A stretch of DNA of 64,000 nucleotides. It comes from Frankiales bacterium. GTDB taxonomy: Bacteria > Actinomycetota > Actinomycetes > Mycobacteriales > Jatrophihabitantaceae. The stretch covers positions 27,731-91,730 of the forward strand of contig JAOPUZ010000026.1 in NCBI GenBank assembly GCA_025966315.1, read 5' to 3'. Position 1 is the stretch's first letter. The number at the start of each line of letters is the position of its first letter. The position numbers were made by a program, and so were the translations under genes. The notes below the pieces were generated by a model. It ran no database searches, was not told the DNA's origin, and saw only the letters and a list, made by a program, of their open reading frames with translations. This document shows positions 49,212 through 58,861 of this stretch, in pieces.

Positions 49212-51707
49212 TCAGTGATAGGTGTACCGATCCGCGGTTACCGCTCCACTAATCCCACCGGCGGTCGCCACAAGAACGTTGCGCACACTGGCGCCTTGAG
49301 CCGGTGATACCGCCGAGATCCTCGTCGAGGACACCACCGTGAAACTCCTCGCGGCCACCGTCCCGAACTTCACCGACGTCGCCTTGGTGAAGTTCGTGCC
49401 GGTGATCGTGACCTTCGTCCCTCCAGCGGTCGGACCGGACGTCGGCGAGATCGCGGTAACAACCGGGGCCTTGACGTAGCTGAACGTGGCAGCAGCCGAC
49501 GCGGCGCTCGTGCCACCCGCGGTGTTGACGTAGACAGGGTGATCTCCGGCCCCTTGCGCCGGCGAGATCGCAGTGATCTTCGTCGAGGACACCACCGTGA
49601 AACTGGTGGCCGACACCCCGCCGAAGGTCACTTTCTTCGCGCCAGTGAAGCCCGTTCCAGTAATCGTCACGGTGGTGCCACCGCCGGTCGGCCCCGATGT
49701 CGGAGTGATCATGTTGACCGTCGGAGCAATCAGCGGCAATACCGGCACCGCCGATACCTCCTTAGATGCCGGCGATGAACCGACCGAGTTGATCGCCCGG
49801 ACAGTGAAGTAGTACTGCTTGGCGTTGGTCAAACCCGTGGCGGTGTAGGCCGAAGCCGTCGGGGAAAGCGGCGATGCGTTTACCGGGACGGTTTTCTCGC
49901 TGCCGGACGTCGTGGCCTCGAAAACGTCGTAGCCAGTAATCGGGGACCCGCCGTCTGAAGACGGGGCCGTCCATCGCAATGCAACTTGGGTGTTCCCGGC
50001 TGTTGCGGTAAACCCGCTCGGCGCAGTGGGAGCGGTGGCCGTTACTCCGGTCCCGACCAGGGACACACCCTGCGGGCTGGTGGGTCCCTCGTAGTAGACC
50101 AGTAAGGCAGCACCGCGATCACCGGCTGTCGTGGGCGCGAAGCTGGCGTTGAGCTGACAGGACGAGTGCGCAGCGATAGTCGCGCCGCAGGTACCCGCGT
50201 TGCCTGTGTAATCGCCCGGGTTAGCGCCGAAGACACCGACGCCGTCAAAAACCAGTGGAACGTCGCCGTTGTTGGTGAGGCTGACGGACCGCGTTTGGCT
50301 GGTCGTACCCACCCGCTGATTCCCGAACGCAAGGCTGTTTGAGCTCAGCGTTGCGGTGGCTGGCGCCAGGCCGAGGCCCGACAGGGTTATCACCTGGGGA
50401 CTGTCTGCGGCACTATCGAGGACCAGCAACGTGGCTGAGCGCGGCCCGGCCGCGGTTGGGGTAAAGGTGGCACCCAGCTCACAGGCGTAGCCCGGCGCCA
50501 GGGAACCCGAGCACGAACCGAAGGTCCCGCTGAAGTCACCTGGGTTTGCGCCCCCGGCCGCCAGTCCCGTGATTGTCAGGGGAACTGACCCGGTATTGGT
50601 GATGGCAACGTAGCCGGCGGGGGCGGTCACGCCGACCAACTGGTTCTCGTAGCCGATGCTGTTAGAGGCAAGGCGAGCCGTCGCGGGCGCCGGAGTCCAC
50701 GAAAGCGTGATCTGCCCATCGGTCGAGGTGGTGGTGTGGGACTGAACCACGCCGGTGACCGTGGGCCCCGACCATGACTGACCGCCGCCGCCGCCGCTGT
50801 CCTGGGTGCCGCCGTAACCCCCGCCGGCCGTACCCCCGTTGTAGCCGCCGCCGCCGCCCCCGCCGCCGGCCAGATACTCGTTGTTGACGAACGGGTCTGG
50901 ATTGGCATCGGTCCCGTTGCCTCCGTAGCTCGCGGAGTTGGTCCCGCCGCCCCCGCCGTAGCCATATGTTCTAAGGACGTTCCCGATGGACCCGTTGTAC
51001 CCGTCATCGCCCCCGCCGGCCGGGTTTCCCCCGAAACCGCCGTTGCCGCCGTAGGTGTCAGGATTGCTCGTGAAGCCGCCGCCCCCGCCTCCCCCTCCGC
51101 CGGCGACGACGAGGAGCGAGTCAGCGGCCGGATCGAAGATCGACGACGCCGCGCCGCCCCCGCCGCCAGTCCCGCTGTCGGTGATCAGCGGAGCATCGTT
51201 CTCCGATCCTCCCGTGCCTCCCTTGGCGCTGCAGCCGGAGAGGCCGCCGGCGCCGAGCGTCTGACTGAAGTAGCCGGAGCTGGCGTCGCCGCCGCGCGGC
51301 CCGACGCACAGCACGAGCGCCTCGCCGCCAGTCACCGGAAGGTTCCCGGTCACGAGCCCCCCGGAACCTCCGGAACCACCAGGGTCGCTAGTTCCAGCGC
51401 CGTTGCCACCGCCGCCGCCAGACACCGAGAAGCTCAGGGTCGTAACGCCGGTAGGAACAACGAACTGTTGGCTGCCGCCGACGTTGTTGAAGGTGGCGCT
51501 CTGTGTGGACCCAGTGTCGGCGGCAGCAGTTTGGGCCGAGGCGGTCCCGGTGCCCCAAAACAGCGACAGCGCGAGGGCCGACACGCCGAGCCCGGCTGTG
51601 ATGAGCACACGAAGCGGACGTTTGCCGGAGTGCCGGCTAGCGGTGGCTGGAACATAGGGGAACGGTTGCTCGGCGTGTCGCCGGCGGAAAGTCGGGTGCG
51701 TTGACAT
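49212..51707 (-). CDS. Large secreted Gly-rich protein with ASH-like, FnIII and IPT/TIG repeats
   Basis: 831 residues from ATG at 51707 (AAGG upstream); the frame extends upstream to 51860 without purpose. A signal segment (LRVLITAGLGVSALALSLFWG) is followed by a long glycine-rich domain (runs of G with G-Y-x-G and G-G-x-G-G), two choice-of-anchor/ASH-type domains with ASNSIGYENQLVG-like and SNSLAFGNQRVG strands plus GTFGSCSG..C and GNAGTCG..C, one FnIII (APSGFTATAGNTQVALRW), and two IPT/TIG domains (ITPTSGPTGGGTTVTITGTGF). It looks like a surface or biofilm adhesin. No anchor or sortase motif is seen at the end. Confidence 0.82.
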   Translation of the reverse strand: MSTHPTFRRRHAEQPFPYVPATASRHSGKRPLRVLITAGLGVSALALSLFWGTGTASAQTAAADTGSTQSATFNNVGGSQQFVVPTGVTTLSFSVSGGGGGNGAGTSDPGGSGGSGGLVTGNLPVTGGEALVLCVGPRGGDASSGYFSQTLGAGGLSGCSAKGGTGGSENDAPLITDSGTGGGGGAASSIFDPAADSLLVVAGGGGGGGGGFTSNPDTYGGNGGFGGNPAGGGDDGYNGSIGNVLRTYGYGGGGGTNSASYGGNGTDANPDPFVNNEYLAGGGGGGGGYNGGTAGGGYGGTQDSGGGGGQSWSGPTVTGVVQSHTTTSTDGQITLSWTPAPATARLASNSIGYENQLVGVTAPAGYVAITNTGSVPLTITGLAAGGANPGDFSGTFGSCSGSLAPGYACELGATFTPTAAGPRSATLLVLDSAADSPQVITLSGLGLAPATATLSSNSLAFGNQRVGTTSQTRSVSLTNNGDVPLVFDGVGVFGANPGDYTGNAGTCGATIAAHSSCQLNASFAPTTAGDRGAALLVYYEGPTSPQGVSLVGTGVTATAPTAPSGFTATAGNTQVALRWTAPSSDGGSPITGYDVFEATTSGSEKTVPVNASPLSPTASAYTATGLTNAKQYYFTVRAINSVGSSPASKEVSAVPVLPLIAPTVNMITPTSGPTGGGTTVTITGTGFTGAKKVTFGGVSATSFTVVSSTKITAISPAQGAGDHPVYVNTAGGTSAASAAATFSYVKAPVVTAISPTSGPTAGGTKVTITGTNFTKATSVKFGTVAARSFTVVSSTRISAVSPAQGASVRNVLVATAGGISGAVTADRYTYH

Positions 51708-52062
51708 GTTTGAACCTTCGGATTCGGGGGAAAGGTCGGCGGATTGCCTTGTTCGAGACTCGCAGTTGAAATCGCAGGGGGATATTGGGCAGCCGGTGTA
51801 TTTGAGCCTTGATGGGCCCCTTAGTTCCGCGGCGGAACGCCTTAGAAATCCGTCGTACACCGCTAATTCAAAGTGCTTACTTGAGATTGAACGCGCTTCG
51901 TTCGGCCAGACGTATTACGTCGTCGCGCACCGGATGTATCTGTACTGCATCGGAGTGGGCCAATGTTGCCGAGCCTTGCGTTATTGCTGGACGACGCACT
52001 GCGGCTATTGGCGATGAATCCCGAACAATCAGCGTACGTCCTGGTCGGGCACGGTCAGCACA
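51708..52062. promoter_or_regulatory. Intergenic region upstream of the adhesin-like gene
   Basis: About 355 bp without a gene I can support. It must hold the promoter and leader of the minus-strand gene starting at 51707; no clear -35/-10 pair or terminator was found. The other end is the 3' end of the Hcp-like gene (52063). Confidence 0.4.
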
Positions 52063-52593
52063 TCAGGCGCTCGGACCGACGGCCTCGTTCGCAACGTCCC
52101 AGGTCCTGTAATGGAATGTCCCCAGTGTGCCCTTGGTGTCCGTGGCGGCGTACCCGACAGACACATACTTCGTGGGCGAGAAGGTGATCGATTCGTCTGG
52201 CACATCGCCGGGCGCTCCGCTGAGCTCGACAGAGTCGACCATGGCGTTGTTGTTGAAGCTGACACCCCAGAACGGCCTTAGCGGGATGCCGACCGTGGCG
52301 CCGGTGGCCCCGGTGTTGACGGCAAGTACATCGACACGGAGTAACGGCGAGTCCGTTGCGCAGATCGTCAACAATTGGGGGCTCAACGCGTCCGGGTAAC
52401 GCCGAAGCGAAAGCCCGCCGATTGAGATCTTGCCGGCATTGATGGCATAGCCGAACGAGCAGTCCTCGATTGGCAAGGGCGCGGTGTATTTTGCGCCGTT
52501 GAACGGGTCGAGGACGGTGACATTCGTGGGGCCTTCGCCCGGGTAGTAGGTGTTGGCTTTGTCAACGAGAATGAGGTAATACGCGATCGACAT
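52063..52593 (-). CDS. Hcp-like beta-barrel protein (tentative)
   Basis: 176 residues. MSIAYYLILVD at the start, IEDCSFGYAINAG in the middle and SITFSPTKYVSVGYAATDTKGTLGTFHYRTWDVANE at the end follow the strand pattern of Hcp tube proteins (late Y-x-x-x-D-x-K-G...W-D). No other type VI genes are in the window, and Hcp-fold proteins of unknown function do occur in actinobacteria. It precedes a Tat-exported protein and probably shares a transcript with it (9 bp gap). Alternative: an unrelated small beta-barrel. Confidence 0.4.
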   Translation of the reverse strand: MSIAYYLILVDKANTYYPGEGPTNVTVLDPFNGAKYTAPLPIEDCSFGYAINAGKISIGGLSLRRYPDALSPQLLTICATDSPLLRVDVLAVNTGATGATVGIPLRPFWGVSFNNNAMVDSVELSGAPGDVPDESITFSPTKYVSVGYAATDTKGTLGTFHYRTWDVANEAVGPSA

Positions 52594-52602
52594 GAGGGCT
52601 CC

Positions 52603-53103
52603 TTAGTGGTGAAAGGTGAACACGAATCGGCCGGAGCCGCCGCGGGTTTGGTTGGGGTGCTGGCTGGAGGTGTAGGACCCGCGCACGTGCGCGTACCTGC
52701 CGGTGCCGCCGGTGATCGTGAAAGTGCCGTCGCCGGCATTGTCGACGGTGCCCATCCCAGTGATCGTTCCGTCGCCCAGGGTGAAAAGCTGCGTCTGCAT
52801 CGAGACCGGGCGGGGGTGGGTGCGGTTCGGCCGACCGAGACCCGTTCCGTGGGCGAGAAAATCGCCGGTCGCGCTCGATCCCGAAACCAGCGTTCCATGC
52901 AGGCTTATCGGGTCGCCCGCGCCGCTACGGTGAGCGCCGCCGAGTGAACGCAACTGCGTCACCGTCATCTCAATCGTCTGGGTGGGCTGGGTCGTGGGCC
53001 GGGTCGTCTGCGCCTGAGCCGTAGCGGGCCACGCGACAGCGGACACAGCGGCTCCACTGAACGCGCCCATCTTGAGTAGGCCGCGCCGAGATAATTCGGG
53101 CAT
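52603..53103 (-). CDS. Tat-exported allene-oxide-cyclase-barrel-like protein
   Basis: 166 residues from ATG at 53103 with AAAGG upstream. The signal reads LSRRGLLKMGAFSGAAVSAV, a twin-arginine motif and hydrophobic stretch ending AQA. The mature part has ISLHGTLVSGSSATGDFLAHGTG, TLGDGTITGMGTVD, DGTFTITGGTGRYAHVRGSYT and ends FVFTFHH, the strand pattern of allene-oxide-cyclase/dirigent-type barrels that bacteria secrete. The function of the bacterial proteins is unknown. It is first in the unit with the Hcp-like gene. Confidence 0.7.
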   Translation of the reverse strand: MPELSRRGLLKMGAFSGAAVSAVAWPATAQAQTTRPTTQPTQTIEMTVTQLRSLGGAHRSGAGDPISLHGTLVSGSSATGDFLAHGTGLGRPNRTHPRPVSMQTQLFTLGDGTITGMGTVDNAGDGTFTITGGTGRYAHVRGSYTSSQHPNQTRGGSGRFVFTFHH

Positions 53104-53365
53104 GGGTCTTGCCTTTCTGTATTGATTCGTCAATTCGGCGAACATCAAATTCGCTGAGTGCCAGTCGCGGTCGTCGCTGTCGGGCACAACTGAAGAATCG
53201 TCTCTAGGACGAGTTCACGAAATTGGGCAGCTGCCCTATTTTGGTCGGCTTACTGCCTAGGCCACGGCCCGGGTCGTCTTAGTCCACGCCTGAGCAGCCA
53301 AGTGGACTAGGTGCGCGAGGTGGTAACCGCGTTTTGCCCAAAGCGCGTAGCCGGGATCACTCGTG

Positions 53366-56356
53366 TCACAGGGTGCGGTACGGCAGTGCCTTAGTGATCG
53401 GGGCGTTGGCCCGGAAGGCGATGGCTGCGGCCTCCACTCGGCTGGTCACACCGAGCTTGGCCAGGATGTTGGATACATGCACGCTCACCGTCTTAGGGCT
53501 GATGAAAAGCGACTTTGCGATCTGCGGGTTGGTTCCACCGGCGGCGACGAGGGCTAGGATCTCCCGTTCCCGCGAGGTCAGTGCGAACCGGGCCAAGTCG
53601 TCGTCATCGGTCTCGACGCTCGCTCGGGCCTGCTCGGGTCGTCGAAGCTTGAGGCCAGCCATCTGGGCCAGGCCGAGGATGTCCGCGACCAGGGGTGGTG
53701 CGCCGAGTTGGTCGGCGACCTGTACGGCGTCGTTGAGCTGTTCGAGCGCGACCGACGCGTCGCCGCCGGCCGCCAACGCCGCTTCGCCCGCGCGATAAGA
53801 CGCATAGGCCGCCAGATAGGGCTCAGCCAGGGCGAGCCACGCCGCGCGCGCAGCGGACCACAGCTGGGGATCGGTCGTGCCGGTGCCACGCGCCAGCTCG
53901 GCGGTGGCGAGCAGTTTGTAGGCGTGCGCGGCCGGAAGATCCGGCGGCAGGAGGGCGAGCCAGGCGTCCAGCCAGCTGTCTGGCTGGGCATTCGCGCCGC
54001 TGGTGCCCAGCGCCGGCCGGGCCAGGTCAGCCTGAATACGGGCGCCCAGCCACACGAGCGGCCAGAGGTAGCGGGATCCCCGCAGCGTCGGGTCCGAGTC
54101 GTCGCGAGCCAACGCGCCGCGGATGAGTTCGAGCGCGGCCGGTAGGTCACCACGCTGACGGGCGATCTCGGCGGCGGTGGCGACCATCGGCAGCGAGAAC
54201 TGGTCTTCGGCGGCGGCTCCGACCAAGGCCAGCGCGCGGAGCCGGTCAGACTCGGCCTCGTCGAGCCGCCCTTGCAGGACGAGGATGCCGCTCCGGTTGT
54301 CGTACAGCGTGGCGGCGTTGACACCAGCCGGTTGGCTGCGCAGTGCCTCGATGACGAGATCTTCCGCGTCCCGCCAGCGCCCGAGGCGGCCAAGCGGCTC
54401 GACGACGTTGCCGACCAGGAAGTTGCCCAACGTGCGGGAGACGCCAAAGCGTTGGGCCAAGACGATGCCGTCCATTGCCACGGCCACCGCCTGCTCGTGG
54501 CGGCCGGCCAGTTCCAGCGTGTCGGAGAGATTGACGTATCCGCGGGACGCAACCAGCACATGGTCACCGTCCAAGGCCAGGGACAGGCCGGTTCGGATCC
54601 GATCGATGGCGACCTCGACGCCTTCATCGGGGGTCAATTGAGTTCCCAGAGTGATGAGGGCATCGGCCTCATGCTCGTCCGAACCGGCTTCGCGGGCGGC
54701 GATCGCTGCTTGTTGGGCCATGACCCTGGTCTCGGCTCCGGCCTCGATCCGGCCAAGAGCGGTAGCCAGGGCGCTCAGGACGATGGCCCGGCTGGTGTTA
54801 GGGCTGCCGTCATCGGGCAGTTCCGCCAATGCTCGGCGCAGCTCGGCGATGCCGGCCTCGTCGTGGCCGTCGTCGCGCAGGGCCTGGGCGAGCAGCACGC
54901 GTAGGCGCACCTGCTGGACTGGATCTGGTCCCTCGGTCAGGGCCTGGTGCAGCAGCGAGATACAGCGGTCGTTGTTGCCGGAGAAGTACGCGCTGTCGGC
55001 GGCGAGGGCGGCCAGCCCGACCGGATCGATGCCGGCGCACGCGGCGGCGTCAGGAACTCGCGGCCAGATCTGCATGGCCCGCTCGAACAGGGCGAGCGCC
55101 TCGGTCGGGGCGTAGGCCCGCCGGGCCTCGCGACCGGCCGTCACCGACGCGGCCAGCGCCCGGGGCAGTTCCAGCGCCTCGTACCAGTGATGCGCCAGCG
55201 CCGCTGAGACCTCGGCCGTGTCGGTGTCGGCCAGCGCGGGGTCGGCGGCGAGAGCTTCGCCGTAGGCCGCGTGTAGGCGCGCGCGCTCGCCCGGAAGCAG
55301 ATCCTCGTAGACTGCGTCGCGTCCCAACGCGTGCCGGAATGTATAGCCGCTGCCTGCAGCGTCGACGGCGAGCAGGTGATTCTCGACCGCCTCGCGAAGG
55401 GCGGCGAACAACGTCGGCTGGTCCAATCCCGACACCTTCGCCAGCAACTGTTCCGGCACAGATGTTCCGGCCACCGATGCCGTGCGCAGCAGCAGCTGCG
55501 CATCGCTGGACATCGTGTCGATGCGGGTCAGCAGGATGTCGCGGACCGATGGCGGTAACGCTGACGGATCTCCACCGGCCCGCACTGCGCCCAGCAGCTC
55601 CTCAACCAGGAACGCGTTGCCCTCCGAGCGGGAGTAGATCAGTTCGATAAGCGCTTCGTCGGGCCGGTCCTCGATGATCGCCGCGAGCTGGTCGGCGACC
55701 TCGTCGCGACTGAACCGTTCCAGCGCGACCCGTACCACCGATCGATCCCGCTCCCACGCGCTGATGAGTGGGCGGAGCGGGTGCCGGCGGTGGATCTCGT
55801 CGGAGCGAAACGTCGTCACGAGCAAGACCGGTGAATCACTTAGTGCATGAGTGAGGTAGGCGATGAGTTCCAGCGTGGAGCTGTCGGCCCAGTGCAGATC
55901 CTCCAGGATGAGCACCACTGGGCGGTTGAGGGCAAGGCGTTCGAGCAGGCCGAGCACCAGCTCGGGCAATTGACTGGAGTTCGCATTGTGCCCGTCCTCG
56001 GCTGGGCCGCCGAATTCGGGCACGAGGCGGGCGAGCTGCTGACGGGCCGGGCCGAGAGCGTCCTCGAGTTGGGCCGGCGGCATCGAGCGGGCCAGGCTGC
56101 GCAGTGCCCCGACGACCGGAGCCAGCGGCACGGCGTCAGCCCCGAGCGATACACACTGCCCGGACATCACCAGCCCCTGGCTGGCGACTGCCTCCCGGGC
56201 GATCTCGGCAACCAGCCGGCTCTTGCCGACCCCCGCTTCACCCGACACCAACAGCAGCGCCGCGTTGCCCGTGGCGGCGCGTGCGAGCGCTTCCAGCGCC
56301 TGCGCCCGTTCGTCGACCCGTCCGACGAACACGGGGCTGACCAGAATTCCGCGCAA
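53366..56356 (-). CDS. LAL-type LuxR regulator (ATPase plus HTH)
   Basis: 996 residues. N-terminal P-loop ATPase: VSGEAGVGKSRLVAE near 37-51 (Walker A) and VVLILEDLHWADSS near 150 (Walker B). A long TPR-like helical region fills the middle (repeated ALA/LEL helices with LALLDA-type pairs). C-terminal LuxR HTH: LTSREREILALVAAGGTNPQIAKSLFISPKTVSVHVSNILAKLGV near 925-970. LAL regulators such as MalT-like proteins activate genes after binding an inducer and ATP. It ends in a normal stop at 53366 and is upstream of nothing on its strand except the Tat gene; its target is unknown. Confidence 0.9.
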   Translation of the reverse strand: MRGILVSPVFVGRVDERAQALEALARAATGNAALLLVSGEAGVGKSRLVAEIAREAVASQGLVMSGQCVSLGADAVPLAPVVGALRSLARSMPPAQLEDALGPARQQLARLVPEFGGPAEDGHNANSSQLPELVLGLLERLALNRPVVLILEDLHWADSSTLELIAYLTHALSDSPVLLVTTFRSDEIHRRHPLRPLISAWERDRSVVRVALERFSRDEVADQLAAIIEDRPDEALIELIYSRSEGNAFLVEELLGAVRAGGDPSALPPSVRDILLTRIDTMSSDAQLLLRTASVAGTSVPEQLLAKVSGLDQPTLFAALREAVENHLLAVDAAGSGYTFRHALGRDAVYEDLLPGERARLHAAYGEALAADPALADTDTAEVSAALAHHWYEALELPRALAASVTAGREARRAYAPTEALALFERAMQIWPRVPDAAACAGIDPVGLAALAADSAYFSGNNDRCISLLHQALTEGPDPVQQVRLRVLLAQALRDDGHDEAGIAELRRALAELPDDGSPNTSRAIVLSALATALGRIEAGAETRVMAQQAAIAAREAGSDEHEADALITLGTQLTPDEGVEVAIDRIRTGLSLALDGDHVLVASRGYVNLSDTLELAGRHEQAVAVAMDGIVLAQRFGVSRTLGNFLVGNVVEPLGRLGRWRDAEDLVIEALRSQPAGVNAATLYDNRSGILVLQGRLDEAESDRLRALALVGAAAEDQFSLPMVATAAEIARQRGDLPAALELIRGALARDDSDPTLRGSRYLWPLVWLGARIQADLARPALGTSGANAQPDSWLDAWLALLPPDLPAAHAYKLLATAELARGTGTTDPQLWSAARAAWLALAEPYLAAYASYRAGEAALAAGGDASVALEQLNDAVQVADQLGAPPLVADILGLAQMAGLKLRRPEQARASVETDDDDLARFALTSREREILALVAAGGTNPQIAKSLFISPKTVSVHVSNILAKLGVTSRVEAAAIAFRANAPITKALPYRTL

Positions 56357-56533
56357 CTGCCCCCCTTAGGGATATTGGCCTAAAGATACTGGCCGGACGA
56401 GGAACTGAGAGGGCCGGATGGCTGTCCCGAGGCCACCAAGATCAACCCTGATCTTTGAACGCGCCGGCCGGCGTCTGGACTGGCGCCGGGGACGACCAAC
56501 CGCAGGTTCGGAGAACGGACCACTCGAGTCGCT

Positions 56534-57784
56534 TCATGAGTTGTCCTGCTCATTCGAGATTGACAATTTGATGGGGCTTAACAGCAGGAAACCCGCGTAG
56601 AGGGCAACGATGACACCGACGCCGCCGAGGGTGGTGTTCAGGCCGCAACGGCTGATCAGCGGCGCGGCCACGAGCGCACCCACCACGATCCCGCCGATGG
56701 ATGCTGGGAAGGCGAATCCGTAGGCGCGGGCGTACACGGCCTCTGGGAGTGTCCGCTGCAACGAGGTCTCGGTGAGAACCTCGATGAGCATCGAGCCGGC
56801 CCCACCGACCGCGGCCACCGTCACCGTCGCGGCTAACCCGGAGACCAGCCCGAGCAGTGGGCTCGAGGCGGCGACCGCGATCAGGGCGATGGCGGTGGTT
56901 GCGCCGACGTTCGGATGCGCCGCCGCTCGCGGAGAAATCAGCGATGCGAGCACGCCGCCGCCGCCAACCGCCGCGAGTAGTACGCCGTAGCCGCCTGCGG
57001 ACAGTCCGAGACGGGTGGCCAGGCCCAGCAGCGCGACCGTCTGGACGCCGTAGACCATGCTGCAGACGAGGTCGGCACCGACCATTCGGGCCGCGGCGCG
57101 GTTGGAACATAGCGCCGCGGCGCCTTCATACAACTCGTCAATGATCCGGGCGCGCGCGGTCCGCGTCGCGTTCCGTCCGGCGTCCGCCGGCAGCCCCGCG
57201 ACCGCTAGCGCCGATAGGAGAAACGTCGCCGCGTTGACGCCGAAGGCCAACCCCGGTGATCCGATGGCCAGCAAGACGGCGCCGAGCAGCGGACCAACAA
57301 CAACGCTGACCGGTCCGACTACCGCGCGCATCGCGTTGGCAGCGGCCAGGTCGACGTCGGCCACGACCCGAGTTGTCGTTGCCGCCACACACGATGGGTA
57401 GGGCGCACCGGCCGCCGTGGCGAGGCCGGCGATGAGCGGAGCGAACAGGATCGGTCCGTGCGTCAGCGCGACCGCGGCCAGCCCGAGCATCAGCGCGGCC
57501 CGGACCACGTCACTGACGATCATGACCAACCGTCGGTCGTACCGGCTGGCGAGGACGCCACCCAGCGGACCGAGCATCACGATCGGCAGGATTCGGGCTG
57601 TAGTGGTAGCGGCGAGCCAGCTGGCCGAATGCGTGCGCTCGAACACCAAACCGAGCAGGGCAACGTTGTACAACCAGTCGCCCAACTGCGAACTCGCCAG
57701 GCCCACCATCAATCGGCGGAAGTCTCGCCGACCGGTGCGGTCCGTGCGCGTGTTGCCCGAGAGCGCAGTGGCGGTGGCGCTCAC
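56534..57784 (-). CDS. MFS transporter
   Basis: 416 residues from GTG at 57784. Twelve hydrophobic segments are suggested, beginning FRRLMVGLASSQLGDWLYNVALLGLVFER. The loop after helix 2 has GGVLASRYDRRLVM, the MFS motif A (GxLaDrxdRR). Relatives are putative drug or metabolite exporters of the DHA/Bcr type. The GTG start is 6 bases before the last stop; the region upstream holds repeated GCTAAGC/GTCGACAGC motifs that may be operators. Confidence 0.85.
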   Translation of the reverse strand: MSATATALSGNTRTDRTGRRDFRRLMVGLASSQLGDWLYNVALLGLVFERTHSASWLAATTTARILPIVMLGPLGGVLASRYDRRLVMIVSDVVRAALMLGLAAVALTHGPILFAPLIAGLATAAGAPYPSCVAATTTRVVADVDLAAANAMRAVVGPVSVVVGPLLGAVLLAIGSPGLAFGVNAATFLLSALAVAGLPADAGRNATRTARARIIDELYEGAAALCSNRAAARMVGADLVCSMVYGVQTVALLGLATRLGLSAGGYGVLLAAVGGGGVLASLISPRAAAHPNVGATTAIALIAVAASSPLLGLVSGLAATVTVAAVGGAGSMLIEVLTETSLQRTLPEAVYARAYGFAFPASIGGIVVGALVAAPLISRCGLNTTLGGVGVIVALYAGFLLLSPIKLSISNEQDNS

Positions 57785-58318
57785 GGGTAGCTCCGCCGGA
57801 ACGAATCCGCCAGGACCCGACCGTTACAGCGACGATCAGTGTTCGCGTCCACGTTGGTGCCTTCCGCTGGATCGATTGATGCAATCCAGAGTTGGGCTAA
57901 GCCGCGCTAAGCACGATCCGTCGACAGCCCTATTCTGATTGTCGACAGCGCTTAGATTTGACCCTCCCGCGGTTGGAAATCACTCATCACCAGTAGGACG
58001 ACCCAGAGCGCCTAAGACGCGTTGGCCCTGACAGCGACCGAGCCGCCCACATCATCAACCCCGCGACCGCACGAGCCCCGCCACCTCAGGCGAGGGACTG
58101 GATAGCCACACCGTCGGCGAGTACCAGGGCCTCGTGATCCGGCCCGACCCGACGGCAGCCGATGGTTGTCACCTCGCTGTGCAGTCACAGGAGGCCAGTA
58201 CGCTACCTGGAAACCCGGGACAGGGTTTCATACGACAGGCGGTACTGCTTTGAGGCGGCCGGGGGAGCAGACGCTGGCAAGTGAGCGTAGCCAGGCGAAT
58301 AACGTCGGGGCGCTTCAT
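57785..58318. promoter_or_regulatory. Intergenic region with direct repeats and an ECF-like promoter
   Basis: 534 bp. Near the MFS start: GTCGACAGC occurs at 57920-57928 and 57941-57949, 21 bp apart, and CTAAGC/GCTTAG copies flank them, possibly operators. Near the sigma gene: GGAAAC (58209-58214), 16 bp, TACGAC (58231-58236) is an ECF-type promoter candidate, overlapped by GAAACCC...GGGTTTC (58210-58216, 58223-58229), an inverted repeat. The rest shows nothing clear. Confidence 0.4.
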
Positions 58319-58861
58319 GTGTCGGAGGCGCTCGCTGATGCGGTAGCGGGCGACATCTCCGGGTTCGAGAGTCTCTACCGAGACACTAATTTCCGTCTTA
58401 TCCGCTACGCCCGTTCCCTTGTTCAGGGCGACGCCGAAGATGTCGTGTCCGAAGCGTGGCTCCAAATCTCTCGCGACCTGCGTAACTTTTCTGGTGACTT
58501 GCCGCATTTTCGTGCGTGGTCGGCGACGATCGTGCGTCATCGCGCGCTGGACCATTTGCGTTCGTCCGCGCGTCGACTTACGTTGCCGCTCGAACTAACC
58601 GAACCGGCCGTGGCAACGGGATCTGGAGAAGCGGACCCAGCAGACACGGTTATCGAGAATCTCACGACTCGTGCCGCGCTCGCCCTGATCGCAGAATTGC
58701 CGCAGGATCAGGCCGAAGCCGTGCTCCTGCGCGTCGTGTTCGGTCTGGACGCCTCCCGGGCCGGTGAGGTACTTGGCAAGCGTGCGGGCGCGGTTCGGGT
58801 CGCCACGCACCGAGGACTCAGACGATTGGCCGATCTGATTGAGGTCAAGCCAGATGTCTAG
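58319..58861 (+). CDS. ECF-type RNA polymerase sigma factor
   Basis: 180 residues from GTG at 58319; longer starts (TTG 58250 or TTG 58166) remain possible but the promoter-like motif near 58209 favours a late start. Region 2: GDISGFESLYRDTNFRLIRYARSLVQGDAEDVVSEAWLQI and FRAWSATIVRHRALDHLRS. Region 4: LIAELPQDQAEAVLLRVVFGLDASRAGEVLGKRAGAVRVATHRGLRRL. Its last 8 bp overlap the next gene, which encodes a membrane protein, so it is probably controlled by that partner and may drive its own promoter. Confidence 0.85.
   Translation: MSEALADAVAGDISGFESLYRDTNFRLIRYARSLVQGDAEDVVSEAWLQISRDLRNFSGDLPHFRAWSATIVRHRALDHLRSSARRLTLPLELTEPAVATGSGEADPADTVIENLTTRAALALIAELPQDQAEAVLLRVVFGLDASRAGEVLGKRAGAVRVATHRGLRRLADLIEVKPDV

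Noticed and set aside
51055..51264. Plus-strand frame of proline runs over the Gly-rich domain
   Set aside because: Proline runs are the antisense of glycine codons in the secreted protein.
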